DNA from: Spirochaetales bacterium
GTDB lineage: Bacteria > Spirochaetota > Spirochaetia > DSM-2461
NCBI GenBank assembly: GCA_016936555.1
Contig: JAFGXR010000121.1
Span: 50,496 to 114,495, forward strand
Reading direction: 5' to 3'
Length of the DNA: 64,000 nucleotides
Below are positions 51,852 to 60,776 of the stretch, piece by piece. The position numbers were made by a program, and so were the translations under genes. The notes beneath the pieces are model-generated. The model was not told the origin of the DNA. It made no database searches and saw only the letters and a program-made list of their open reading frames with translations. Position 1 is the first letter of the stretch. Every line of letters begins with the position of its first letter.

Positions 51852-54242
51852 ATGAAAAAAACTGTATTATACCTGACAATGGCTGTTTTTCTGCTGACCG
51901 GTCTTTATGGGCAGAACGCCGTGTATCAGAAATCTGTACTGGCTCTGTACAAGTCTTCGGAAAACCAGACGGAGAAGGAAAACGAAATCTTTTTTTATAT
52001 GTCCCGGACTCTCGAGGAAATGGGGCTCAAGGTCGTATACTGGGACATCGACCGCGGAATTCCCGGGGAGAGCGTCACCAGATTTCACAGAGCTGTCATA
52101 TCCTGGTTCCGGGGGCCTTCCATGCGGAATCCCGAAACCTATCTGGATTTTCTGGAAAAGATGATCGATCAGGGAAAAAAGGTGCTGGCCATTGATAATC
52201 TGGGCGCCTATCAGGACCGCGATACGGGCGACTATGTCCGGCCGCTCCGCCTCAACTCGACGTTGACCAGGCTGGGAATTATGTATATGGGCGACTGGAC
52301 ACAGGACGGTTCTCTCCTTGAGCTGGATTATGTAGACAGCGCCATGGTGGAGAAAGAGGGCCAACAGGATGTGGCGCAATCGGCTTTTTTCTATCATTTT
52401 CTCGCTTCGGACCACGAATTGAAGACATGGCTTTCCATAAAGAGGAAGGATAAGACTTACGAGTCCAGTCCTGTTATTGTCACCAACAAAAACGGGGGAT
52501 TCGCTCTCTCCCGCTATATATACCGGGTGGAAAACGGAACCGTAAAAATGCTTCTCGACCCATCCCTTTTTCTCCGGGAAGCCCTGTTTCCCGCCGCCGA
52601 AGAACAGATGGTCGCCATTCTGGTCAATCCGTCCCGCCCCGGTGCGGATAAAATACTCGAATATAATCTGAGCGTCTTTACCAGATCCAAAATCAGCTAC
52701 AGGATTATACCTTCCACGGCATTCCGGGGCCTTGTCTCCCGGGATTTCCGGCCCTTCACATCGGTTCTGATGATACTGGATAGCGACAGCGGAATCGATC
52801 CCGCCGTTTTTGATACGTATCTGCAGGAAGGCGGGCGGATCATCTCTCTGATGACAGGCCGCTTCAACAACCTCGCGCCCTATCTGGGAATAAAGGAATT
52901 CCGGACCGGAACCCGGGATTATCTGGGGTTTAAAATCAGGGGAGGATTCCTGTCGGGAGAGAATACGGAACTGAATATGCGGGAATACAAATGGAGACCG
53001 GGAGTTGCCGTTCCTGTCGATAGCGCTGAAATTCTGGGCACCAGCTTCAATGAAAGAGAGCCTCTGGTCTGGAAAACCGCAATAGGAAAAGGGGAAGTTC
53101 TGATCTGGAATTGGGACCTCTTCTCCGAGGGCGACCCGATGGGTTTCATTGTCGATTCGGTTTTGTATATGCAGCCCCTGGGGCTTGCCGCCACACCGGC
53201 CCTCAGCATAGTCTATCTCGATGACTGGCCTCTGCCCATGTACAACATCGTCCGGGAGCCCATGGCGCCCATGACCGACACACAGTTCTATACGAAGGTC
53301 TGGTGGCCCGATATCCAGCAGATGCTGGCCGGCTGGAATCAGCCTTTTTCCAGCTATATCATATTCAATTACAATGTGAACCGGGAGCCGCCCTTTCAGA
53401 CGGGAGAATTCTTTGTCGCTGAAGACAATGCCTCGCTTAAAATGGCCCGCGAACATCTGGAAAAGGGTCTCGAGCTGGGCTTCCACGGCTACAATCATCT
53501 CTCCCTGACGCCCAGGGCATCGGAGCTGAACGCATTTGTCTGGAGCGGCGAGGAGAACATGAAAACCTCTCTCGAAATGGCAAAAGAGGAGTGGATCCGC
53601 CTTTTCGGCAGTCATAATCTGCCCAGAACTTATGTGGCCCCCCACAATGTCATCTCGCCTGAAGGCATTAAGGTTCTCCACGAAGTTTTTCCCTCAATTA
53701 AAGCGGTCTCCACCCTCCATACATCAGAGACGACCCCCGAGGAAGCCTATGAATACGGCCCGCACCCCGACTTTCCCGATGTCTACATGCTGCCCCGGCT
53801 CACTTCGGGATTCAACCTGACCGAAGAGAACAGGATGGGAATCCTTTCGGGGGTGAACGGCCTTGGACTCTTCATTCACTTTGTTCACGCCGATGATGTC
53901 TACGACCCCTACCGGAGCCTCGGACATGACTGGGAGGGCTTGAAAAGGGAGTTCGAAAAGCTGATGACCTTCGTCCGGACGAATTACCCCTGGCTGAGAC
54001 CGATGAACGTCTACGACGGATTCCGGGCTATGGAGCGCTACGATTCCCGCGCTGTAGATTTCAGGATCGACGGTAATACGGTCAAGGTCGGCACAAACGG
54101 TTCCGGGCTGATCTTCCGGGTCAGGCATGAGGGGAAGAAGATCGAGACTGTAACGGGTGGCGCGGTGCTTTACAGTTACGGGAACATTGATGAGACTGTT
54201 ATCCGGGCTGATGGAACGGAGGTCCTGGTCAGGTTCAGGTAA
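51852..54242 (+). CDS. Secreted DUF2194/polysaccharide-deacetylase-like protein, PelA analogue
   Basis: A 796-residue periplasmic protein with signal peptide (to about residue 20). Two Rossmann-like segments (about 27-150; 255-350) precede a domain from about 450 onward resembling a polysaccharide deacetylase barrel: SIVYLDDWPLP with paired Asp, GLELGFHGYNHLSL with two His, and YVAPHNVISPEG. This is the DUF2194 type. In Pseudomonas, PelA combines a hydrolase and a deacetylase that trim and deacetylate Pel; a Pel-modifying role is the likely one here (inference). It starts 11 bases after the PelB-like gene and closes the operon. Confidence 0.72.
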   Translation: MKKTVLYLTMAVFLLTGLYGQNAVYQKSVLALYKSSENQTEKENEIFFYMSRTLEEMGLKVVYWDIDRGIPGESVTRFHRAVISWFRGPSMRNPETYLDFLEKMIDQGKKVLAIDNLGAYQDRDTGDYVRPLRLNSTLTRLGIMYMGDWTQDGSLLELDYVDSAMVEKEGQQDVAQSAFFYHFLASDHELKTWLSIKRKDKTYESSPVIVTNKNGGFALSRYIYRVENGTVKMLLDPSLFLREALFPAAEEQMVAILVNPSRPGADKILEYNLSVFTRSKISYRIIPSTAFRGLVSRDFRPFTSVLMILDSDSGIDPAVFDTYLQEGGRIISLMTGRFNNLAPYLGIKEFRTGTRDYLGFKIRGGFLSGENTELNMREYKWRPGVAVPVDSAEILGTSFNEREPLVWKTAIGKGEVLIWNWDLFSEGDPMGFIVDSVLYMQPLGLAATPALSIVYLDDWPLPMYNIVREPMAPMTDTQFYTKVWWPDIQQMLAGWNQPFSSYIIFNYNVNREPPFQTGEFFVAEDNASLKMAREHLEKGLELGFHGYNHLSLTPRASELNAFVWSGEENMKTSLEMAKEEWIRLFGSHNLPRTYVAPHNVISPEGIKVLHEVFPSIKAVSTLHTSETTPEEAYEYGPHPDFPDVYMLPRLTSGFNLTEENRMGILSGVNGLGLFIHFVHADDVYDPYRSLGHDWEGLKREFEKLMTFVRTNYPWLRPMNVYDGFRAMERYDSRAVDFRIDGNTVKVGTNGSGLIFRVRHEGKKIETVTGGAVLYSYGNIDETVIRADGTEVLVRFR

Positions 54243-54330
54243 ACATTAAAAGAATGTATTTTTTTTAGTTGAAATATAATAATTTTTGAGAAATAATGGG
54301 AAAAAAATAAATTCAAAATTGTAGGAAGTT

Positions 54331-56193
54331 ATGAAAAAAAAGTTTTCTCTGTTGTTTTTCTTTCTGGTTTTTATTCAATTATTTATTATCAGCTGTGACA
54401 ATCCCCAGTCATCGACACCTCTTTCACCGGTTGATTCTGATAAAATATATTATACGGTTTCTTATAATAATAATGGCGCCGATTCAGGCACAGTCCCTCA
54501 AGCTCTGGCAAAAGAGGCAGGGGGTGAAATCGAAATAGCCTTCAACACGGGGGATCTTGAAAAAGGCGGCTATGATTTCAATGGATGGAATACCAAATCA
54601 GATGGTTCGGGAACCTCCTATTCTCCGGGAGACATTTATACAGAGGATATAAGCCTTTTATTATATGCGCAATGGCTTCCGGAACTTCCGAAGTATACAA
54701 TTACTTATATAAAATGTTTTCCATTTGGTGGAATCGGGACTGCTCCGGCACCGCAAATAAAAACTCAAGGCATTGATATTACACTTTCCGGTAATACAGG
54801 GAATTTAAGAGCTGGTTTTAGCGGTTTTGTCGGTTGGAATACCAAAGAGGACGGTACGGGAACCGACTATAATGGCGGCAGTGTGTATAGCGAAGATGAA
54901 GATCTGACTTTGTATCCGAAAGCCCGGGAAGCTTTTGTTACGATCTGGAATACGACTTCAGCAAATGAAACCATTATCATTCCTGTTAATCCCGATTATA
55001 ATTATAATTACTATATCGATTGGGATGATGGAAGCACTGACTCCAATATTACAGGAGATATCACTCATACCTATGAGGAACCCGGTCGGTATTTAGTTAA
55101 TATAACCGGGGATTTCCCGGCCATATTTTTTAAAAATTCAACTCAAACCAATGCAGCAAAACTCTATGATGTCTACCAATGGGGTCCCAATAAGTGGCAA
55201 AGTATGGAAGGCGCATTTTACAACTGTACCAACCTTGAACTTATTTATACCGAAGATAAACCGGATCTCTCGGAAACACTTTCCACATCCTATATGTTTT
55301 ACAATGCCGATTCCCTGAATCAGAGTATAGATACCTGGACGATGACCAATATCCGGGATATGAGCGGGATGTTCTATGACGCCGATACATTCAATCAGCC
55401 CCTGAATTCCTGGGATGTCTCCAATGTTACAAATATGTCGGGAATGTTTGCAGGTGCCGAAGATTTCAACCAACCATTAAACTCCTGGATAACGAATAAT
55501 GTCACGGATATGAGAGCCATGTTTGAAACAGCCAGTTCCTTTAATGCAGATATCTCTTCATGGAACACCTCCCGTGTCACAGATATGAGTTACATGTTTT
55601 ATTATGCTGGACGTTTCAACAGTAATATCGGAAGCTGGACAGTTTCGAATGTCAAGTCAATGGCCTATATGTTCGGTCATGCCGGCAACTTCAATCAGAA
55701 TCTTGCATCGTGGATCACGACATCGGCTGAAAATATGGAAGGGATGTTCTGGGATGCCGGCAAGTTCAATCAGAACATCAGTTCCTGGACCGTCGGTAAT
55801 GTTGAAAATATGTCCGGGATGTTTTTTAACGCGAAAGCATTTAATCAGGAAATAGGGTTCTGGAACGTATCCAAGGTCAGAGATATGGGGGCAATGTTTC
55901 AGGCGGCGGATTCCTTTAACGGGGATATAAGCGGATGGATCGTTCCCAATGTGACAGATATGAGCTCTATGTTTTCCTATACAGATTCCTTTAATCAGAA
56001 TATCAGTGGATGGGATGTTCATTCCGTAAGTGATATGAGCTCTATGTTCTATATGGCTAAAGGTTTTACAAATCAAGATCTCTCAGGCTGGGATGTTGAC
56101 TATAGTGATGATGATAGAACGGAAGCTGTTGAACACAACGATTTCAGCTGGGGGTGGGGCACAGGAAATACTGAACCGATTTGGATACCGTAG
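54331..56193 (+). CDS. BspA/DUF285-repeat surface lipoprotein
   Basis: A 620-residue lipoprotein (lipobox IIS-C at residue 22). Domains in order: two InlB-type B-repeats (about 42-115 and 125-190, each with NGWNTK or VGWNTK and ending in the YAQW/YPK type), a PKD-like domain (about 205-265), and eleven 25-residue DUF285 repeats (about 310-590) of the pattern SWdVSnVtdMssMFyxAdsFNqni. Such proteins are surface-exposed and mediate adhesion. It has its own AGGAAG ribosome site and a visibly more A/T-rich composition than the Pel-like genes in front, so it may have been acquired separately. Confidence 0.88.
   Translation: MKKKFSLLFFFLVFIQLFIISCDNPQSSTPLSPVDSDKIYYTVSYNNNGADSGTVPQALAKEAGGEIEIAFNTGDLEKGGYDFNGWNTKSDGSGTSYSPGDIYTEDISLLLYAQWLPELPKYTITYIKCFPFGGIGTAPAPQIKTQGIDITLSGNTGNLRAGFSGFVGWNTKEDGTGTDYNGGSVYSEDEDLTLYPKAREAFVTIWNTTSANETIIIPVNPDYNYNYYIDWDDGSTDSNITGDITHTYEEPGRYLVNITGDFPAIFFKNSTQTNAAKLYDVYQWGPNKWQSMEGAFYNCTNLELIYTEDKPDLSETLSTSYMFYNADSLNQSIDTWTMTNIRDMSGMFYDADTFNQPLNSWDVSNVTNMSGMFAGAEDFNQPLNSWITNNVTDMRAMFETASSFNADISSWNTSRVTDMSYMFYYAGRFNSNIGSWTVSNVKSMAYMFGHAGNFNQNLASWITTSAENMEGMFWDAGKFNQNISSWTVGNVENMSGMFFNAKAFNQEIGFWNVSKVRDMGAMFQAADSFNGDISGWIVPNVTDMSSMFSYTDSFNQNISGWDVHSVSDMSSMFYMAKGFTNQDLSGWDVDYSDDDRTEAVEHNDFSWGWGTGNTEPIWIP
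55264..56095 (+). repeat. Eleven 75-bp coding repeats (DUF285)
   Basis: The Met-Phe codons of successive units stand at 55294 and then at exact multiples of 75 bases up to 56044, giving eleven copies without any insertion or deletion. Units have diverged in DNA but keep the SW, M and MF positions in protein. Confidence 0.9.
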
Positions 56194-56205
56194 TTTATTC
56201 TTTCT

Positions 56206-56517
56206 TTAGCTTGCAATAACGGTAATTTCAGGATCAACGGTAATACTTCGGCGAAGCTTGCTGAAATTGATCCTCTGATTGTTTTTGAGGTTCATAACGT
56301 TTCTCGATTGTGTGGTCACTTCATCGGATTGAATGATTTCATAGTCTCTTCCTGTTGAGTCGAGAAGAAAGACAAGAAGGTCGTAGGTGTAATTGTGGTC
56401 CAGATTCAACTGGACCAGCGTCGGAATCCTTACTTCAAGGGGTTGAGCTTACAGGATCACAGGAGAAAGGCTGCAAACAAGCACTGAAAACAGAAAACGA
56501 TTTAATCTGGTTATCAT
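56206..56517 (-). pseudogene. Small secreted protein interrupted by in-frame TAA
   Basis: ATG 56517 begins a 22-residue signal peptide (basic MITRLNR start, then a hydrophobic run ending SPVIL), followed immediately by an in-frame TAA (56451-56449) and then, in the same frame, a coherent mature sequence starting AQPLEVRIPTLVQLNLD and ending at 56206. One base change would restore a 103-residue exported protein. The stop lies exactly at the expected signal-peptidase boundary. Product family not recognised; it is next to the BspA-type lipoprotein but convergent with it. Confidence 0.55.
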
Positions 56518-56537
56518 AATAATATTAAATCATATTA

Positions 56538-57002
56538 TCATGCCGCGGCAAAATGTGTAATTTCCGGTTTAACCAGATCCAGATAATCGCGTAAGCTCAG
56601 TTTGACCAACTGATGGAAGTTGCCGGCGTTAAAGGCGATTTCTTCATCGTAAGTGAGGGTTTTATCAAGATATGTTTTCAGGCCGTAGATATTTCCGAAG
56701 GGCGGCATGGCCCCCACCATACAACCTTGAAAAACCGGAGCAAACTCATCTTCGCCGGCCAGTTCGATATTTTCCCGGCCGGTATACTCTTTCAGCATCT
56801 GAAAACTGACTTTGTATTTGACCGGCAGAACAATCATGGTCAGTTTGCCGTCTATCTTTACAATTACTGTTTTTGCCAGCTCCTGGCCTTTAATGTGGGC
56901 GCTCGCCGCAATTTCGCTGGTTGTATAAGCCGATGAGTGATTTATTATAACGTACTTGATCCCTTTTCCGTCGAGAAAATCTATCAGTTCTTCCGCCGCC
57001 AT
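56538..57002 (-). CDS. YbaK/ProX-type aminoacyl-tRNA deacylase
   Basis: A 154-residue single-domain editing factor that hydrolyses mischarged aminoacyl-tRNA (Cys- or Ala-tRNAPro in relatives). VIINHSSAYTTSEIAASAHIKGQELAKTVIVK contains the conserved Lys, and PPFGNIYGLKTYLDKTL the GxxPP-like substrate loop. AAGGAGG precedes the ATG. It is monocistronic or follows the ArsR-rhodanese gene by 97 bases. Family certain; tRNA specificity not. Confidence 0.9.
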   Translation of the reverse strand: MAAEELIDFLDGKGIKYVIINHSSAYTTSEIAASAHIKGQELAKTVIVKIDGKLTMIVLPVKYKVSFQMLKEYTGRENIELAGEDEFAPVFQGCMVGAMPPFGNIYGLKTYLDKTLTYDEEIAFNAGNFHQLVKLSLRDYLDLVKPEITHFAAA

Positions 57003-57099
57003 GGCAGCCTCCTTACTCTCATGTCATAAGGAGTTCGGAGCGATGAATCAACGGTGCCTGATCAAAAACCCCTATATATCTATTATAATCTGAAAATGA

Positions 57100-57792
57100 T
57101 TATTTTTCCTCAAATCCTGTTTCAACGGGCAGCCCTGCCTGCTTCCAGTTGAGAATCCCGATATCGAGCCTTTTGGCATTCCGGCCCTTATTCAGTAGGA
57201 AGTTGACGGCTTTATCGGCAAGGATGCAGTAATTGTCCCGGCAGTAGGTTATGACATCATTCTCTGCAGGAATTTCTCTGTAACGGTCTTCCAGTTCGTC
57301 CAGGGGGATAGAGATCGCTCCGGGCAGATGAAGGGTTTTATATTCCGACTCGGGTCTGACATCGATGATAACCGCCGATCCGACGGCGATAATTTCCTTC
57401 ATCTCGTCCATATTGACAATGGCTATCCGCGATGGCTTATCCGAGATAAGGTTCATTGCCGCGTGAAGTTCCGAAGAGTGCTTTTCGGCAAAGCGCCTGA
57501 ATTCCATAAAAAACAGACAGGTCTCTTCGTCGGCAAGGCTGTAGAATATATATTTCCCCTCTCGTCTTATCTTCACAAGTTTGACAGATTTCATCATCTG
57601 CAGATGGCGCGACACGTTGGCGACATTGAGTCCTGTACTGTCAACCAGCGCTTCGACCGAATGCTCTCCCTGACAGAGAATATTGAGAAGTATCAATCTG
57701 TGGGGCGATGAAAGGGCCTTGCCCAGGCGGCTGAACTGTTCGTAGACGAAGATTTTAAAATCCTCATCGGGTTTACTGGGGAAAATGGACAT
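57100..57792 (-). CDS. ArsR-type regulator fused to a rhodanese domain
   Basis: A 230-residue protein: an ArsR winged helix (about 15-105; LIDSTGLNVANVSRHLQMM-like recognition helix reads NVANVSRHLQMMK) and a rhodanese domain (about 120-222) with active-site loop YCRDNYC. Such fusions respond to sulfur species or other thiol-reactive compounds and regulate nearby redox genes. GAGG lies at a normal distance before the ATG. No obvious target is adjacent besides the deacylase downstream and the cyclase in the same direction upstream. Confidence 0.9.
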   Translation of the reverse strand: MSIFPSKPDEDFKIFVYEQFSRLGKALSSPHRLILLNILCQGEHSVEALVDSTGLNVANVSRHLQMMKSVKLVKIRREGKYIFYSLADEETCLFFMEFRRFAEKHSSELHAAMNLISDKPSRIAIVNMDEMKEIIAVGSAVIIDVRPESEYKTLHLPGAISIPLDELEDRYREIPAENDVITYCRDNYCILADKAVNFLLNKGRNAKRLDIGILNWKQAGLPVETGFEEK

Positions 57793-57845
57793 TAATTACC
57801 TCGAAACTGAAAGTCAGTATTTCACAGATTCCGGTGGAAATCAAC

Positions 57846-59909
57846 CTAACTCTTTCCTTCCGCTTCCCGGCAGTGGTTCAGGAAGAAAGCCGCGGCTTTA
57901 TCATCGGGGTCCGACAGGGTCACCTTTTCCAGAATCATCATAGCTTCCGTAAAGTCTCTATCCCTGATAAGATCAACAGCTTTTTCAAAATTCCCGAGGT
58001 TTTCCATTTTCCGCATATCCGGTTCCATAAACTCGTCATCGAGGATCTCGACTATTTCAAGGGGTGCGGCTTTCCCCTTTACGGCGGAAGCCCCGAGAGA
58101 CCGGCTGACGATACCGGTTTTATCCTCCATTTTATCGAAAAGATCTTTGCTGATGATTATCCTGGCTCCGTAGGTTTTCGTCAGTTCTTCCAGACGCGAG
58201 GCGATGTTGACCGTATCGGCTATGACCGTCGTTTCCATGCGGTTCGTCTCTCCGATCGTGCCGAGCATGAGCTGGCCTGTGTGGATGCCGATTCCAAGGG
58301 AAATCGCCTGGTAGCCGGCTCTGTCTCTCGCCCGGTTGTATTTCAGAACGGCTCTCTGCAGCTCTAGGGCCGCTCTGACCGCCTGGTCGGGAGGGAAGGG
58401 GAAAAGAGCCATAATCGCATCGCCTATAAACTTATCGACAAAGCCGCCCTGCTGCCGGATTACAGGAACGACCTGTGACAGGAAGGAATTGAGAAAACGG
58501 AAATTCTCTTCCGGGGTCATCACTTCAGAAAGGCTTGTAAAAGACCGGATATCCGCAAAGAGAATTGTCATATCCTCCAGAACCTGATCGCCCAGATTCA
58601 CATCGAGAATGCTTTTCTTCTTCAGGTAGTTGAGAAACTGAAAAGGGACAAACCGGGAGAGCGATTCATTGAGCTCCTTCAGCTGATGGGTGAGCGAGGT
58701 CACTTCTTTCAGAGAACCGGCGTATCGCCTTGTCAGCATTTGGGATTGGATGATAATGAAGAGGATGAAGCCCAACGGCGCCAGATACCCCGTATTGATA
58801 ATCTGTCTGGAAAAGAGAATATCGTTGACCGATGTCAGAGCCAGTATTATAAAAGCCATGAGAATGGGGATGCTGTGATCTCTTTTTTTTGCAAGAGCTC
58901 TGAAAAGAATGGACAGGGTATATGCCATGGCCAGGAGAAGCATGAGTTCGGCCGCAAGAATGCCGTGATTCGTGATCCGGACCGGCAGGAAAATGTAAAA
59001 GGCTCCCATCGCCATGTAGAAAAAATAGAATACACGGTTGATCTTTTGGGAAGTTTCCTCAGGGAAGAGAACAGAAATAAACGCCATGAACAGCGGTGCA
59101 ACAGCAAAGAAAGGACTGTATTCCATACGCCGTGCCAGCCCCCAGGGAAAGAGCGGAACAAGCTGGTTTATCAGCTGTTCTCCCGTGCTCACTGTGCGGA
59201 AGAAGAGGATCAGGCAGGAGAGCCCGAAGAACAGTTCGGCTTTCTCTTCTTTTCTGTAGATATATACACCTATATGAAAGAGACTGATTGCCAGAAGTAC
59301 CGAAGAGATAAAAAGATCCAGAAGAAGTTTATTCCGTTTCAATCGGGATACTTTCTGTTCCGTACCCACTTTGACGCTCCGCCAGATGCCGCTGTTCCTG
59401 TGATTGAAGTTGCTGATCTGGCAGATAATTTCAGCAGTGCCGTCGGCGCTCTGGAAGGAAACCAGCCCCGGTTTGAACTGCGGAACCGATGAGCCTCTAT
59501 CGGTTCCGGTTATCCCGTTCCCATAGACTGCTTTTCCATTCAGATAGAACCTGAAGGAAGTCAGCATTTCGGGAATGTCAATCGAATATGTCCTGTCTTC
59601 TTCCAGGCCGGAAATGAGAAGCCGCAATGTCGCATAGCCCTGTGAGGGATATGAATCAACTTTGTTCCAGTTTCCGGGAATCCTAATATACCCGGGGGTC
59701 CTGTTCTCTGCCGATATGAAATCAGCAGGTTTCAGAAATTCATTCCAGTAGAATTCCCACTCGCCGTCGAGAGGGCTGATCCACTCCTCTTTTTCCGAAT
59801 ATTTCCGGAAATCGATTCTACCTTCAGCTACGTTTGTTTGTGCGTAAATGCACATCGTCGCAAAGGATAAAACCATTATCAGCGGCAAGCGAAACAGGAA
59901 CTTTCTCAT
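57846..59909 (-). CDS. Class III adenylate/guanylate cyclase with 7TM-DISM receptor
   Basis: A 687-residue receptor cyclase. Signal peptide, then an extracellular beta-sandwich of the DISMED2 type (WISPLDGEWEFYWNEFLKP, YIRIPGNWN, GIWRSVKVG), seven membrane helices (about 205-400), and a class III cyclase domain. It has both metal Asp (ILFADIRSFT; FVDKFIGDAIM), the substrate Lys in VDKF, and VIADTVNIASRLEE with the transition-state Asn and Arg. The Lys plus Asp pair at the base-selecting positions favours cAMP. A short C-terminal helical tail follows. Probably senses an extracellular carbohydrate. TAAAAT stands six bases before the ATG. Confidence 0.92.
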   Translation of the reverse strand: MRKFLFRLPLIMVLSFATMCIYAQTNVAEGRIDFRKYSEKEEWISPLDGEWEFYWNEFLKPADFISAENRTPGYIRIPGNWNKVDSYPSQGYATLRLLISGLEEDRTYSIDIPEMLTSFRFYLNGKAVYGNGITGTDRGSSVPQFKPGLVSFQSADGTAEIICQISNFNHRNSGIWRSVKVGTEQKVSRLKRNKLLLDLFISSVLLAISLFHIGVYIYRKEEKAELFFGLSCLILFFRTVSTGEQLINQLVPLFPWGLARRMEYSPFFAVAPLFMAFISVLFPEETSQKINRVFYFFYMAMGAFYIFLPVRITNHGILAAELMLLLAMAYTLSILFRALAKKRDHSIPILMAFIILALTSVNDILFSRQIINTGYLAPLGFILFIIIQSQMLTRRYAGSLKEVTSLTHQLKELNESLSRFVPFQFLNYLKKKSILDVNLGDQVLEDMTILFADIRSFTSLSEVMTPEENFRFLNSFLSQVVPVIRQQGGFVDKFIGDAIMALFPFPPDQAVRAALELQRAVLKYNRARDRAGYQAISLGIGIHTGQLMLGTIGETNRMETTVIADTVNIASRLEELTKTYGARIIISKDLFDKMEDKTGIVSRSLGASAVKGKAAPLEIVEILDDEFMEPDMRKMENLGNFEKAVDLIRDRDFTEAMMILEKVTLSDPDDKAAAFFLNHCREAEGKS

Positions 59910-59915
59910 ATAGAA

Positions 59916-59944
59916 ATTTTAAGTTAAATTATCCTGTTTGTACA
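59916..59944 (-). promoter_or_regulatory. Promoter of the cyclase gene, leaderless type
   Basis: TGTACA (59944-59939), 17-bp spacer, TAAAAT (59921-59916), six bases, ATG 59909, overlapping the end of the AraC gene. No Shine-Dalgarno sequence. Confidence 0.45.
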
Positions 59945-60761
59945 GTTTCCTGAATTCGGCGGGAGTGAGCCTCTCCTGTTTTTTAAAGAGCTGGCAGAAA
60001 TAACTGTAATTGGCGTAACCGGAACGCGTCGAGATTTCTTTCAGCGGGAGATCGGGCCTGTCGATCAGAAGGTTTTTCGAGTGGTTGAGCCTCAGGGAAT
60101 TGAGGTATTCGAAAGGGCGCTGATTGAGGGCTGATTTGAAGAGAAGACAGAAATGCTGAGGTGTAATCGCCAATGGAGCCGCCATATCCTCAATTCCTAT
60201 CGGTTCGGCAAGATAGGTATTCATAAAATCAAGGGCCGGTTTTATCTTTTTCAGATTTTCGTTCTTTTTCAGCGAATCGCGCTTCGGGTCATAACCTTCC
60301 ACCAGTTTGAGAAGAAAGCTGTAAACCTTTTCCGATCCCCGGATCCCCTGTTCGGTCATCTCGCAATTCTGAAGGGTAAGTGTGCTTCCTATCGCTTCGT
60401 GTATCTCACTGTTGTTTCCCAATCTGTAAATTCCCGACGTTTCGATGCCGATCGACTTGAGCAGACTGGCTACCTGGAATCCGTCAAAAGCGATCCACGA
60501 AACAATCATCGGCCCGCCGACAGCGTAATAGTGGTGCGGAATGTCAGGAAAAATGATCATGCTGTCGCCTTCCCTGATTTCCTGCTCCCGGCTTCCCATT
60601 TTCAGAATCCCTTTGCCGCTCATACAGATATTGAGCTGAAACCAGCGGCACCCCTCGGGACGGTTTACTTCCTCCTGATCGTACTGACGGGCGGAGCAAT
60701 GAAGAAAGTAAGGGAGCTTCCTGTCGGAAGGCGATACATTGGCGAAAAAGCAATTCTTCAT
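59919..60761 (-). CDS. AraC-family transcription regulator next to beta-glucosidase
   Basis: A 280-residue regulator with an AraC-type cupin arm (GCRWFQLNICMSGKGILKMG; IIFPDIPHHYYAVGG) and two C-terminal helix-turn-helices (IEDMAAPLAITPQHFCLLFK and LKEISTRSGYANYSYFCQLFKKQ). It is divergent from the GH1 beta-glucosidase gene, 85 bases away, and is its most likely regulator, responding to a beta-glucoside. Two direct repeats in the intergenic region are candidate sites. Confidence 0.9.
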   Translation of the reverse strand: MKNCFFANVSPSDRKLPYFLHCSARQYDQEEVNRPEGCRWFQLNICMSGKGILKMGSREQEIREGDSMIIFPDIPHHYYAVGGPMIVSWIAFDGFQVASLLKSIGIETSGIYRLGNNSEIHEAIGSTLTLQNCEMTEQGIRGSEKVYSFLLKLVEGYDPKRDSLKKNENLKKIKPALDFMNTYLAEPIGIEDMAAPLAITPQHFCLLFKSALNQRPFEYLNSLRLNHSKNLLIDRPDLPLKEISTRSGYANYSYFCQLFKKQERLTPAEFRKLYKQDNLT

Positions 60762-60776
60762 ATATTTATATTATGA

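Noticed and set aside
51867..53681. A 604-codon open frame antisense to the DUF2194 gene
   Set aside because: Same reason: the plus-strand gene has signal peptide, ribosome site and family motifs, while the antisense product shows none.
55264..56095. Periodic 75-bp repeats considered as a CRISPR-like or non-coding tandem array
   Set aside because: The repeats are in one open frame and encode DUF285 units; there are no spacers and no cas genes.
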